Assembly (NCBI GenBank): GCA_035544575.1
Contig: DATKEC010000044.1
Coordinates: 1-64,000 of the forward strand
Length of the DNA stretch: 64,000 nucleotides
Direction of reading: 5' to 3'
Source of the DNA: DATHWB01 sp035544575
GTDB lineage: Bacteria; Actinomycetota; Acidimicrobiia; Spongiisociales; ZC4RG35
Below the pieces are notes generated by a model. It searched no databases. It was not told the origin of the DNA and saw only the letters and a list, made by a program, of their open reading frames with translations. Made by a program: the position numbers and the translations under genes. Below, in pieces: positions 42,252 to 50,149 of this stretch. The first letter of the stretch is position 1; every line of letters starts with the position of its first letter.

Positions 42252-42725
42252 TCAATGCTCCGTGTGACCGGCGAGGAGGTCGAGGGCGTGCGGGATCACG
42301 TCCAGGATGGCGGCGAGGTTCTCGGTGGCGCCCTTCGGCGAACCCGGGAGGTTGACGAACAGTGTGCTGCCCGCCGATCCGACGACACCCCGGGACAGCG
42401 CCGCCATCGGCGTCTTGGCGAAGCCCTCGGTGAGCATCAACATCGCCAGCCCGGGCGCCTGCCGCTCGACCACCTGCATCGTCGCCTCGGGGGTGACATC
42501 ACGGGGCCCGAAGCCGGTGCCCCCGGTTGTGAGAACGAGCCCCACCTCGTCGATGAGGCCGCGAAGTGTGAGGGCGATCACGCCAATCTCGTCTGGGACG
42601 GACCTGCGATGGCTGACCTCGAATCCTGCGCGCTCGAGGGCCTCGGCCAACACCGCGCCCGAGGAGTCTTGCCTCGTCCCCGCATCGACACCGTCGCTGA
42701 TCGTGACGACAGCCGCAGTCCGCAT
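42252..42725 (-). CDS. Molybdenum cofactor protein MoaB/MogA family
   Basis: The 157-residue protein (MRTAAVVTISDGVDAGTRQD) has the MoCF-binding motifs LVLTTGGTGFGPRDVTPEAT and VNLPGSPKGATENLAAIL. These enzymes adenylate molybdopterin before molybdate insertion. It overlaps the upstream membrane-protein stop by 4 nt and lies 25 nt before the XdhC gene, joining the cofactor-related trio. Confidence 0.92.
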   Translation of the reverse strand: MRTAAVVTISDGVDAGTRQDSSGAVLAEALERAGFEVSHRRSVPDEIGVIALTLRGLIDEVGLVLTTGGTGFGPRDVTPEATMQVVERQAPGLAMLMLTEGFAKTPMAALSRGVVGSAGSTLFVNLPGSPKGATENLAAILDVIPHALDLLAGHTEH

Positions 42726-43591
42726 CAGGGCCGGAAGGACCACTGGAAGAGGTCGTCCCACGGAGGGATGGCGAGCCCAGGCTCCAAACCGAACCTGGCC
42801 ACGAGAAAGACGATGAAGAACCCGACGACGAGGCCCCAGGACAGCGTTCGCTCTTCGGCGAGCTGAGGCGCGAGAAAGTGCTTCGTCTGTGGCGCAGCCA
42901 ACAACGTGACGACGATGAACAGACCGAGGAACGGCAGGGAGGCGAGAAATCCGGTTCCTTGATCGGGGACGAAGAACGGGACAGCGAGCAACGGTCCGAC
43001 GATGGCCGGGATCATGGCGATCGAAGCGACATAGCGGAAGCGCTCCGCCGGGGTGTTCACTTCGCTCAGGTGCCGGCTGAACCCCAGGAACGCGGGAGCG
43101 GCGGCGAGGGCGATCAGCACCAGACCGAGGCCGCCGGCGGTGGCGATGATCACGTCGAGGCCGTCGGGGAGGTCGATCGTCGACAGCGCGCGGGCCATGT
43201 TCGAGGTTTCCGAGAACGGGGCGGTGAGCACATCCATGAAACCGGCCCGGAAGCAGAACAGGATCGTCCACAGCACGGTCAGCTTGCCGACCGAGCGGTC
43301 CTTGGCGCCGGGGTAGATCAAGAGGAAGAACACTCCTGCGGCGATCGACGCGATCGGACCCCCCAGGTAGACGATGTCGCTCGTGCCAGGCCCGTCGGCT
43401 CGGAAGTAGGCGACCACATTCGTCAGCACGGGCTCGCGATCGGCAAAGGCCCCCCAGATGGCGATTCCGAACTGCTCGATGACCCTGGCGAACACGACGC
43501 CGAGGGCGGCGGCGATGATCGAGTTGGCGAAGAAGCCCCACGCCGTCCGGATGACGGTGCTGCGACGGTCCTCGGTGATGTTCTCTGTCAC
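42725..43591 (-). CDS. Multi-pass membrane protein of unknown function
   Basis: The 288-residue protein (VTENITEDRRSTVIRTAWGF) has about seven hydrophobic helices, including ANSIIAAALGVVFARVI, GGPIASIAAGVFFLLIY and LSWGLVVGFFIVFLVARFGL. No family was recognised. GTG follows a GGGGG purine tract. It is coupled to moaB by ATGA, so a role in molybdate/cofactor handling is conceivable but unproven. Confidence 0.75.
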   Translation of the reverse strand: MTENITEDRRSTVIRTAWGFFANSIIAAALGVVFARVIEQFGIAIWGAFADREPVLTNVVAYFRADGPGTSDIVYLGGPIASIAAGVFFLLIYPGAKDRSVGKLTVLWTILFCFRAGFMDVLTAPFSETSNMARALSTIDLPDGLDVIIATAGGLGLVLIALAAAPAFLGFSRHLSEVNTPAERFRYVASIAMIPAIVGPLLAVPFFVPDQGTGFLASLPFLGLFIVVTLLAAPQTKHFLAPQLAEERTLSWGLVVGFFIVFLVARFGLEPGLAIPPWDDLFQWSFRP

Positions 43592-43650
43592 GAATCCCCC
43601 TTGCCGTGCGCCGGCGAGATCAGCATATCGGCCTGATGCCGTCCGTCTCG

Positions 43651-43656
43651 TACCAT
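43651..43656 (+). promoter_or_regulatory. -10 hexamer (TACCAT), leaderless promoter of the DUF1992 gene
   Basis: TACCAT ends 7 nt before the ATG at 43664. Confidence 0.5.
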
Positions 43657-43663
43657 GTTGTTC

Positions 43664-43864
43664 ATGTCGGGACTCGACCGATTCGAGACGATCGTCGATC
43701 GCATCATCCGGGAAGCGACCGAACGCGGGGAGTTCGACGACCTCCCCGGACGCGGGGAGCCGATACCCGGCGGCGGGACCGTCGACGGCGAGGGATGGTG
43801 GATCCGCCGCTGGCTCGAACGCAACCGGGCAAAGCCGGACCGAGGCGACGATCCGGGGCGCTGA
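43664..43864 (+). CDS. DUF1992 (DnaJ-C28-like) mini-protein
   Basis: The 66-residue protein reads MSGLDRFETIVDRIIREATE, then GEFDDLPGRGEPIPGGG. FDxLPGxGxP is the signature of DUF1992/DnaJ subfamily C member 28. Members are usually longer, about 110-150 residues. Here the domain ends soon after DGEGWWIRRWLERN, so it is a short form. Function unknown. It is convergent with the LLM monooxygenase gene, 8 nt away. Confidence 0.8.
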   Translation: MSGLDRFETIVDRIIREATERGEFDDLPGRGEPIPGGGTVDGEGWWIRRWLERNRAKPDRGDDPGR

Positions 43865-43872
43865 CCGTCCCG

Positions 43873-44943
43873 TCACATGCCGGCGGGTACGTGGATCTTG
43901 GCGTGGTCCAAGCGTGGGAGCACCATCTCGGCGAAACGCTCGGCTTCCTCGATGTGGGTGTAACCACTGAGAATGAATGCCGTCACCCCGGCGGCGGTGT
44001 AGGCCTCGATCTTCTCGACGACCTGATCGGGATTTCCGACGATGGCTGCACCCGCGCCGGAACGAGCCTTTCCGATACCCGTCCACAGATTCGGCTCGGC
44101 GTAGCCGGACTCATCGGCGCTCTCCCGCAAGGCAGCCTGACGCTGGACGCCGACGGAGGCGGCGTCGAGGCTCTTGCCGCGGATCGCCGCGCCCGTCTCG
44201 GCGTCGAGTCTCGAAATCAGTCGATCCGCGGCTGCCTTGGCCTCGGCCTCGGACTCGCGGACGATCACATGGCTGCGCAGACCGATCAGCAAGTCGCGCC
44301 CGTGTTCGGCCGCCCGATCCTGCATCTCCCGGACGGTTGCCCCGACCGCGGCGACCGTGTCCGGCCACGTGAGGAACACATCCGCCTCCCGAGCGGCCAC
44401 GTCTTTGGCGTCCGGGCTGAACCCGCCGAAGTAGAACGGCGGGCACTTCCCCGAGACCGTGCCAATGCGGGCCGGAGCCAGGCTCAGATCGACGAACTCG
44501 CCGTGAAAGTCGACGGACTCACCGTCGAGCAATGCTCTCAACACCTGCATCCATTCGATCGTCCGCTGGTAGCGCGGGGCGGACTCGAGCTGTTGGCCGG
44601 GAATGTCCGAAGAGATGATGTTGATGGTGAGCCGGCCGTCGGCCATCTGGTCGATCGAGGCCATCTGCTTGGCGAGCTGGGGCAGCCAGGTCTCGCCCAT
44701 CCGAACCGCCACGAGAAGGTTGATCCGGTCGGTGTGTGTGGCGATGGCGGAGGCAAAGGTGGTGGTGTCGACTCCAAGCTCGTAACCACTCGGCAGCAAG
44801 ACGTTGTCGAAGCCGAGGCGGTCTGCCGTCTGGACGATGTCGCGGCAATGGCTCCAGGAGCTGGCCAGCTCCGGATCGGGCACACCGAGGAACTCGTAGT
44901 CGTCGTCGCACAGCGCGCCGAACCAGGAGATCTCCATCGTCAT
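43873..44943 (-). CDS. LLM-class flavin-dependent monooxygenase (SsuD-like)
   Basis: The 356-residue protein starts MTMEISWFGALCDDDYEF. It shows the luciferase-like TIM barrel: TADRLGFDNVLLPSGYEL, TDRINLLVAVRMGETWLPQL, GRLTINIISSDIPGQ and a C-terminal AIVGNPDQVVEKIEAYTAAG. This resembles alkanesulfonate monooxygenase SsuD, which desulfonates organosulfonates with FMNH2, but the substrate is not proven. No flavin reductase or sulfonate transporter is adjacent. ATG lies after an AAAGGA ribosome site. Confidence 0.88.
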   Translation of the reverse strand: MTMEISWFGALCDDDYEFLGVPDPELASSWSHCRDIVQTADRLGFDNVLLPSGYELGVDTTTFASAIATHTDRINLLVAVRMGETWLPQLAKQMASIDQMADGRLTINIISSDIPGQQLESAPRYQRTIEWMQVLRALLDGESVDFHGEFVDLSLAPARIGTVSGKCPPFYFGGFSPDAKDVAAREADVFLTWPDTVAAVGATVREMQDRAAEHGRDLLIGLRSHVIVRESEAEAKAAADRLISRLDAETGAAIRGKSLDAASVGVQRQAALRESADESGYAEPNLWTGIGKARSGAGAAIVGNPDQVVEKIEAYTAAGVTAFILSGYTHIEEAERFAEMVLPRLDHAKIHVPAGM

Positions 44944-45008
44944 CTGCGCATCCTTTCTCTCTGGTGTCGATCTTCGTGTGGGGCCGATTCTGGTGGCGGC
45001 GGTCGAGC

Positions 45009-45908
45009 CTACGGAAGCGCCTGGCCCTCGGAGGCCTGGATCAGGTCGTAGACATCTCCACGTTCGAGGCTCACTGCCAGAGCTTTCACCGAGGCCGCCA
45101 ACCGTTCGGGGCTCTGCGTGCCGATGATCGCCACCGGCTTCGACGGATGCGAGAGCACGAAGGCCAGGGCGATCGAGGCTCGGTCCACGCCTTCGCGGCC
45201 GGCGAGTCGATCGAGGGCTATCGACAGCTCGGTGCGAATGCCCCCGCCGGTGACGATCCCGCCGCCGCCCAGCGGCGACCACGCCAGCGGGACCAGCCCG
45301 AGGCGCATCGCCTGATCGAGGGTCCCATCGCGTTGCGGTGCCAGGTGCGAGACCGAATACTCGGGCTGGATCGAGACGAGCCGGTGGCGGAGGTGGGCGG
45401 CCAGCGCCTCGACCTGGGCCGGCGTGTGATTCGAGACGCCGACGGCCCGCGCCTTCCCGGCATCGATGAACTCGTCAAGCGTCGCCGCCACATCGGCCGG
45501 GTGGCTGTACATGTCAGGTCGATGGATCTGATAGAGATCGATCCGATCCGTGCGGAGCCGCCGCAACGAGTCGTCCAGGGCCTTGCGCAGGTACGGCCCC
45601 GACGAGTCGTACGGGACGGGTGGAGCGATCCCGCCCTTGGTGGCCAAAAGCATCCGGTCCCGCAGATCGGGTCGGGACGCGATCACCTCGCCGAGCAGCT
45701 CTTCGGCCTGACCGAAGGCCGTCCCACCCCAGTCGAGCCCGTAGACGTCAGCGGTGTCGATGAGGTTCATCCCCAGATCGAGTGCGGTCTCCACCAGTTC
45801 GGTGGCGAAAGCCAGGTCGTGACCCACGAACCGCCATTGCCCGAAGCCGAGCGGTCCGACCTCTCCGAGGTCGCCGAGAACGCGCGGGGTGTCGATTTCG
45901 AGGGTCAC
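45009..45908 (-). CDS. Aldo/keto reductase
   Basis: The 299-residue protein has the AKR catalytic tetrad context: NLIDTADVYG (Asp, Tyr), LLATKGG (Lys) and DLYQIHRPD (His). GVSNHTPAQVEAL and AIIGTQSPERL form the NADPH site. The start is GTG 45908. It is overlapped by 4 nt (GTGA) by a 7-codon leaderless micro-ORF. It is divergent from a Gfo/Idh/MocA dehydrogenase, a pairing common in sugar metabolism. Confidence 0.9.
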   Translation of the reverse strand: MTLEIDTPRVLGDLGEVGPLGFGQWRFVGHDLAFATELVETALDLGMNLIDTADVYGLDWGGTAFGQAEELLGEVIASRPDLRDRMLLATKGGIAPPVPYDSSGPYLRKALDDSLRRLRTDRIDLYQIHRPDMYSHPADVAATLDEFIDAGKARAVGVSNHTPAQVEALAAHLRHRLVSIQPEYSVSHLAPQRDGTLDQAMRLGLVPLAWSPLGGGGIVTGGGIRTELSIALDRLAGREGVDRASIALAFVLSHPSKPVAIIGTQSPERLAASVKALAVSLERGDVYDLIQASEGQALP

Positions 45909-45928
45909 GATGGCCTGCCGGCGGTCAC
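45905..45928 (-). CDS. 7-codon leaderless micro-ORF coupled to the aldo/keto reductase
   Basis: GTG 45928 lies 7 nt after TAGGGT and opens a 7-codon frame (VTAGRPS). Its TGA overlaps the GTG of the reductase as GTGA. The layout matches the micro-ORF before the DAK2 kinase. Expression is not demonstrated. Confidence 0.35.
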   Translation of the reverse strand: MTAGRPS

Positions 45929-45935
45929 CGGCGTG

Positions 45936-45945
45936 ACCCTAGTGT
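45936..45945. promoter_or_regulatory. Overlapping divergent -10 hexamers (AKR minus, Gfo/Idh plus)
   Basis: TAGGGT on the minus strand occupies 45936-45941 and TAGTGT on the plus strand occupies 45940-45945, sharing two bases. Polymerase could not occupy both at once, so the divergent genes may be mutually exclusive or tightly balanced. Confidence 0.45.
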
Positions 45946-45969
45946 GAGGGCCGAACGGAGGTCCCAGCC

Positions 45970-47055
45970 ATGGCCGAGCCTGCGACGGTGTTCCGGTACG
46001 GAGTGATTGGTACCGGGATGATGGGTGTCGAGCACATCGAGAACATCAACCACATCGACGGCGCCGTCGTGACCGCGTACGCCGATCCGCACGAGCAGAG
46101 CCGGGCCGCGGCCCACACGCTCACCGACGGAGCTGTCGGGTTCGAGGACTACCACGATCTTCTCGAGTCGGACCTCGTCGACGCCGTGGTGATCGCCACA
46201 CCCAACTTCACCCATGCCGAAGTTCTCGAAGCCGCCCTGGCGACTCCACTCCACATCCTCGTCGAGAAGCCGCTGTGCACGACGGTGGCCGACTGCCGCC
46301 GCGTCATCGAACTGGCCCGCGATCGGCCGGCAGTGACCTGGGTGGGCCTCGAGTACCGGTACATGCCGCCGGTGAACCGCCTCATCGCCGAAGTCGAAGC
46401 CGGCACCGTCGGCGACCTGCGCATGGTGGCGATTCGCGAGCATCGATTCCCGTTCTTGCGCAAAGTGGGCGACTGGAACCGCTTCAACCAGAACACCGGT
46501 GGGACGATGGTCGAAAAGTGCTGTCACTTCTTCGACCTGATGAACGAGATCATCGATGGGACCCCGACCCGGGTGGTGGCGTCCGGGGGCCAGGATGTCA
46601 ATCATCTCGACGAGGTCTACGACGGTGCGGTTCCCGACATCCTCGACAACGCCTATGTGATCGTCGAGTACGACACCGGCGTGCGGGCGATCCTCGATCT
46701 GTGCATGTTCGCCGAGGCGACCAAGAACCAGGAGGAGGTCGTCGCAGTCGGCACGCACGGCAAGGTCGAGGCATTCCTGCCGGAGAAGATCGTCCGCATC
46801 GGCCGCCGCGGCCGCCACTTCGTGGGCGAGGTGGAAGAACACTTCGTCGACGACGACCGCATCACCTACGAAGGCCACCATCATGGTTCCAGCCAACTCG
46901 AACATCTCGACTTCATCCAGACGTGCCGGCGGGGCGGGACACCGGAGATCACGCTCGCCGACGGGATGCTGGCCGTCGCCATGGGGATCGCCGCCCAAAC
47001 CAGCATCGACCGCGGCACCTGGGTCGACGTCGCCGACCCCCTGCGCGTTTCTTAG
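45970..47055 (+). CDS. Gfo/Idh/MocA-family NAD(P)-dependent oxidoreductase
   Basis: The 361-residue protein begins MAEPATVFRYGVIGTGMMGV with the Rossmann motif GTGMMG. The family EKP signature is LVEKPLC near residue 99, followed by YRYMPPVNRL. The substrate histidine lies in MVEKCCHFFDLMNEI. A cyclitol, sugar or sugar-derivative substrate is likely. GGAGG precedes the ATG. It lies convergent to the sugar ABC importer, which suggests a shared carbohydrate theme. Confidence 0.9.
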   Translation: MAEPATVFRYGVIGTGMMGVEHIENINHIDGAVVTAYADPHEQSRAAAHTLTDGAVGFEDYHDLLESDLVDAVVIATPNFTHAEVLEAALATPLHILVEKPLCTTVADCRRVIELARDRPAVTWVGLEYRYMPPVNRLIAEVEAGTVGDLRMVAIREHRFPFLRKVGDWNRFNQNTGGTMVEKCCHFFDLMNEIIDGTPTRVVASGGQDVNHLDEVYDGAVPDILDNAYVIVEYDTGVRAILDLCMFAEATKNQEEVVAVGTHGKVEAFLPEKIVRIGRRGRHFVGEVEEHFVDDDRITYEGHHHGSSQLEHLDFIQTCRRGGTPEITLADGMLAVAMGIAAQTSIDRGTWVDVADPLRVS

Positions 47056-47063
47056 CGAATCAG

Positions 47064-47081
47064 CGACACAAAATCGTGTCG
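47064..47081. terminator. Hairpin between convergent Gfo/Idh and MalG genes
   Basis: CGACAC-AAAATC-GTGTCG is a 6-bp stem with a 6-nt loop, followed on the plus strand by TTT. It lies 9 nt past the Gfo/Idh stop and may serve both converging transcripts. Confidence 0.45.
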
Positions 47082-47115
47082 TTTCGCGTGGCAAAACGGG
47101 TGGAGGCGAGCGGAG

Positions 47116-48093
47116 CTAACCCTTGACCGACCCGGCCAGGACCCCTCGCACGAAGTAGCGCTGGAGGGCGAAGAAGACCACCAGCGGCAACGCGGTCGAG
47201 ATGAATGCCGCCGCGCTGAGCAAGTGTTCTCGTTGCCCGAACTCCCCGGCGATCGACGCCAGGGCCACGGTGATCGGCAAGGCATCCGTGCCGGAACCGA
47301 TCATCGTCAGGGCGATCAGGTAGTCATTCCACGTCCACAGGAACTGGAAGATCGTGAACGCCGCCAGCACGGGCGTCGACAAGGGCAGGACCAGCTTGTA
47401 GAAGATCTTGAAGTGGTCCGCACCGTCGATGAACGCCGACTCGAACACGTCCTTGGGCAACCCGCTGATGTAGTTGTGGAGCAAGAAGATGGCGAACGGC
47501 AGCGCAAAACCGGTGTGGGTGAGCCACACCGCCGTCACCGTCCCCGCCAGATCCATGTCGGGAAACAGCCGCATCGTCTTGTCGAAGAACGGCAGCGTCC
47601 ACTGCCCGCCGGTTGCATACAGCCGCAGCAGCGGAATCAGTGACGTCTGCAGCGGAATCGCCAGCAACGACACGGTGATGATGAACAGCCACTCGCGTCC
47701 CCTGAACTCGATCCATGCGAATGCGTACGCGGCGAAGGCGGCGATGGCAATCGGGATGATCGTGGCTGGGATCACGATGGCCAGGGAGTTCATCAAATTG
47801 TCGAACAGCGCGTTCCCGCCGAACAGCACTTCGTCGTAGTTGTCGAGCGAGGGTGCTCCCAGATCGTTGGCGGAGTCCCCGAAGATCGCCCAGAACGGCG
47901 TTGCCTGCTGGGCGTCGCGAGTCCGGAAGGAGTTCACGAACAGGCCGACGCTGGGAACCGACCAGATGATGACGAGCAGCCACAGGATCCAGGTCGGGGT
48001 GGCCGACAGCAGACGGTAGATGCCGCTGCCGAGCGCCCCGCCGGCTTTGGCCCGGACCGGCTGGCTCGTGGAGACCTCGGTGCGCGATGCCAT
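47116..48093 (-). CDS. Sugar ABC importer permease, MalG-like
   Basis: The 325-residue protein has six membrane helices, preceded by a flexible N-terminus (MASRTEVSTSQPVRAKAGGA). The EAA loop reads VFESAFIDGADHFKIFYKLV. It belongs to the carbohydrate uptake-1 permease family. Its ATG shares one base with the MalF stop (TGATG), so the two permeases are translationally coupled. The ATPase is not encoded nearby; a shared MsmK/UgpC-type ATPase elsewhere is expected. Confidence 0.92.
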   Translation of the reverse strand: MASRTEVSTSQPVRAKAGGALGSGIYRLLSATPTWILWLLVIIWSVPSVGLFVNSFRTRDAQQATPFWAIFGDSANDLGAPSLDNYDEVLFGGNALFDNLMNSLAIVIPATIIPIAIAAFAAYAFAWIEFRGREWLFIITVSLLAIPLQTSLIPLLRLYATGGQWTLPFFDKTMRLFPDMDLAGTVTAVWLTHTGFALPFAIFLLHNYISGLPKDVFESAFIDGADHFKIFYKLVLPLSTPVLAAFTIFQFLWTWNDYLIALTMIGSGTDALPITVALASIAGEFGQREHLLSAAAFISTALPLVVFFALQRYFVRGVLAGSVKG

Positions 48094-50030
48094 CAGACCG
48101 CCTCCCTCTGACGTCGGATGTTGTAGTACATGACGGGAACCACCGAGAAGAAGAGGATCATGGCGAGGGCGGCTCCCATGCCGATGTTCAGCTCGGTGAA
48201 CGCCTTCTGCCACATCTCATTGGCCAGCACGTTCGTTCCGAACTGACCGTTGGTCATGACCTTCGGGATGTCGAAGACCTTCATGACCAGGACGATCAGC
48301 GTCGTGGTCACGACCCCGATCGTCGGGGCGATCTGCGGGATCGTCACTCTCCAGAACGTCTCGCTCTCCGTGGCGCCGTCGACCTTCGATGCTTCGACGA
48401 GGTCAGTCGGCACGCCCTTGATGGCCGCAGAGAAGACGACCATGGCGAATCCGGTCTGGATCCAGATCAGCACGATGATCAGCCAGAAGGTGTTCCACGG
48501 CTGCTCCTGGAGGAAGATCACGGGTTCACCCACGACGCCGCTGGCGAGCGGAGCGACCTCGCCGGTGACGGGGTCACGAAGCACCCCGCCGATCCCGGAC
48601 CCGACGAACCGCCACATCAACCAGAGGAACGGCAGGGTCGTCACCAGCGAGCCGATGGCGACGGAGTTGGCCCCCGCCCGCCGCGCCCGGTACGCGAGAA
48701 ATCCGAGGCCGACCACCACGAGCGCGAACACGACGATCAGGAACGTCCGCAGTGGGGAGCCCCCGGTCGAGATCTCCCCCAGACCGACCCAGAGATAGTT
48801 GAGAACACCCGTCTGGTCCCGGCCCACCGGCCGGGCCAGGTACATGAACCTCCAGATGATGCCGGCACCCACGAACGAGATGGCCATCGGCATGAAGATC
48901 AGCGACTTGGCGACGGACTCCCCACGCGCCCGGTCGGCCAGCACAGCGATGGCCAGGCCCAGTCCGGCGGCGATGACGGTGACCGAGAACACCCACCAGA
49001 GGTTGTTCCAGATCACGCCGCGCAGGGTCGTGAACACCGCAAAGGCGATGAAGATGCTCCCCAGCGCCAGGGGACCCGCCGACAGGCCGGACCAGTCGGT
49101 CGGTGCCCCGATCGCCCTTCCTTTCTGGCGGGCGAAGAGGTAGCCGCCGATCGCCAGTGCTGCGCCCCACACGAACAAGCCCGTCGTGAAGATGTTCGTC
49201 CAAGAGGAGACGTTGAAGATGTCGGGAGTGCCGAACACGGTCTGGTAGTTGTCGAGGCCCACGAAGTCCTGGCCCCGGGTGCCGTACACGCTGAGGATCA
49301 GCGTCTGGATGGTGGGGATGACGAGCGTCGCCCCGATGAAGAGAAGTGCAGGAGCCACGAAGATGACGGCGCGGGAACGGTGTTGGAGACGCTCGCGTCC
49401 TGCGAGGGTGCTCGGTTCGTTGAGTCCGAGCCGGACCCCGACTGCGACACCGAGTATCGCCAGGCCCATGAGCACCTCGGCCTGGGTCCCGGTGCCGAGC
49501 GTCGGTGCGAGGAAGGCGCCGAAGAACCAGCCGATCGCTGCCCCGGTCACCGCCCCTTTGACGAGATCCCGCCCCCGGAGCGCGGCAAGACCGGCACCCA
49601 CCGCCGCCACTCCCACCGGCCATCCGATCAACGGAACGATGCGCATGGCCGGCCAGGCGAGCGGCCGGATGAATGCGGCGATCACGAGACCGATCACCAG
49701 CCCGCCGACGGCTCCGACGATCAGCCGACGGCGACGGCCCTCCGTGGTGGCCAACACCGAGCCCCACGCCCCGAAGAGGACGGCCAGGATGGCCACGAGG
49801 AGCAGCGAGAGATCGGTGGCGTCTTCGGCCGGGCTCATGCGCCACTGCATGATCCGGTTGCCGATGAGGATCGCGCTGAGGACGACACCGATGACTGCAC
49901 CGGTGATCGCCGCGAACCGCGACCACTTCACGCGAGCCTGATCGAACCACTTGTTGGCGCCGATGAAGAGCGCGGCGCTCCCACCAATCGCGACCACCAC
50001 GCCGACGAGCGTGCTGACGATCTTCTCCAT
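48093..50030 (-). CDS. Enlarged sugar ABC importer permease, MalF-like
   Basis: The 645-residue protein is about twice the usual MalF length. Its first 200 residues add roughly six helices (for instance LSLLLVAILAVLFGAWGSVL). A canonical permease follows, from about residue 215 (IFVAPALLFIGATLVIPTIQ, GLDNYQTVFGTP). Two extra membrane insertions interrupt it: one around 285-310 and one near 425-475. The EAA loop is intact (LVEASKVDGATESETFWRVT). GAGGAGG lies 13 nt upstream of the start. A strong hairpin separates it from the binding-protein gene. Confidence 0.88.
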   Translation of the reverse strand: MEKIVSTLVGVVVAIGGSAALFIGANKWFDQARVKWSRFAAITGAVIGVVLSAILIGNRIMQWRMSPAEDATDLSLLLVAILAVLFGAWGSVLATTEGRRRRLIVGAVGGLVIGLVIAAFIRPLAWPAMRIVPLIGWPVGVAAVGAGLAALRGRDLVKGAVTGAAIGWFFGAFLAPTLGTGTQAEVLMGLAILGVAVGVRLGLNEPSTLAGRERLQHRSRAVIFVAPALLFIGATLVIPTIQTLILSVYGTRGQDFVGLDNYQTVFGTPDIFNVSSWTNIFTTGLFVWGAALAIGGYLFARQKGRAIGAPTDWSGLSAGPLALGSIFIAFAVFTTLRGVIWNNLWWVFSVTVIAAGLGLAIAVLADRARGESVAKSLIFMPMAISFVGAGIIWRFMYLARPVGRDQTGVLNYLWVGLGEISTGGSPLRTFLIVVFALVVVGLGFLAYRARRAGANSVAIGSLVTTLPFLWLMWRFVGSGIGGVLRDPVTGEVAPLASGVVGEPVIFLQEQPWNTFWLIIVLIWIQTGFAMVVFSAAIKGVPTDLVEASKVDGATESETFWRVTIPQIAPTIGVVTTTLIVLVMKVFDIPKVMTNGQFGTNVLANEMWQKAFTELNIGMGAALAMILFFSVVPVMYYNIRRQREAV

Positions 50031-50072
50031 GAGCCGGAGCTCACCTCCTCTTCGAACTCGCCTGCGTACGAA

Positions 50073-50104
50073 AGTGGGGCACCGGGATGGCCCGGTGCCC
50101 CACT
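50073..50104 (-). terminator. Strong intra-operon hairpin between binding protein and permeases
   Basis: A perfect 14-bp stem (AGTGGGGCACCGGG with CCCGGTGCCCCACT) and a 4-nt ATGG loop lie between the binding-protein stop and the MalF start. No T tract follows. Such hairpins commonly protect the upstream mRNA and reduce read-through, giving more binding protein than permease. Confidence 0.7.
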
Positions 50105-50149
50105 GTATGCCTGGGGGTTTTCACCCCGTCGTCAGAATCGGGGTCCGGA

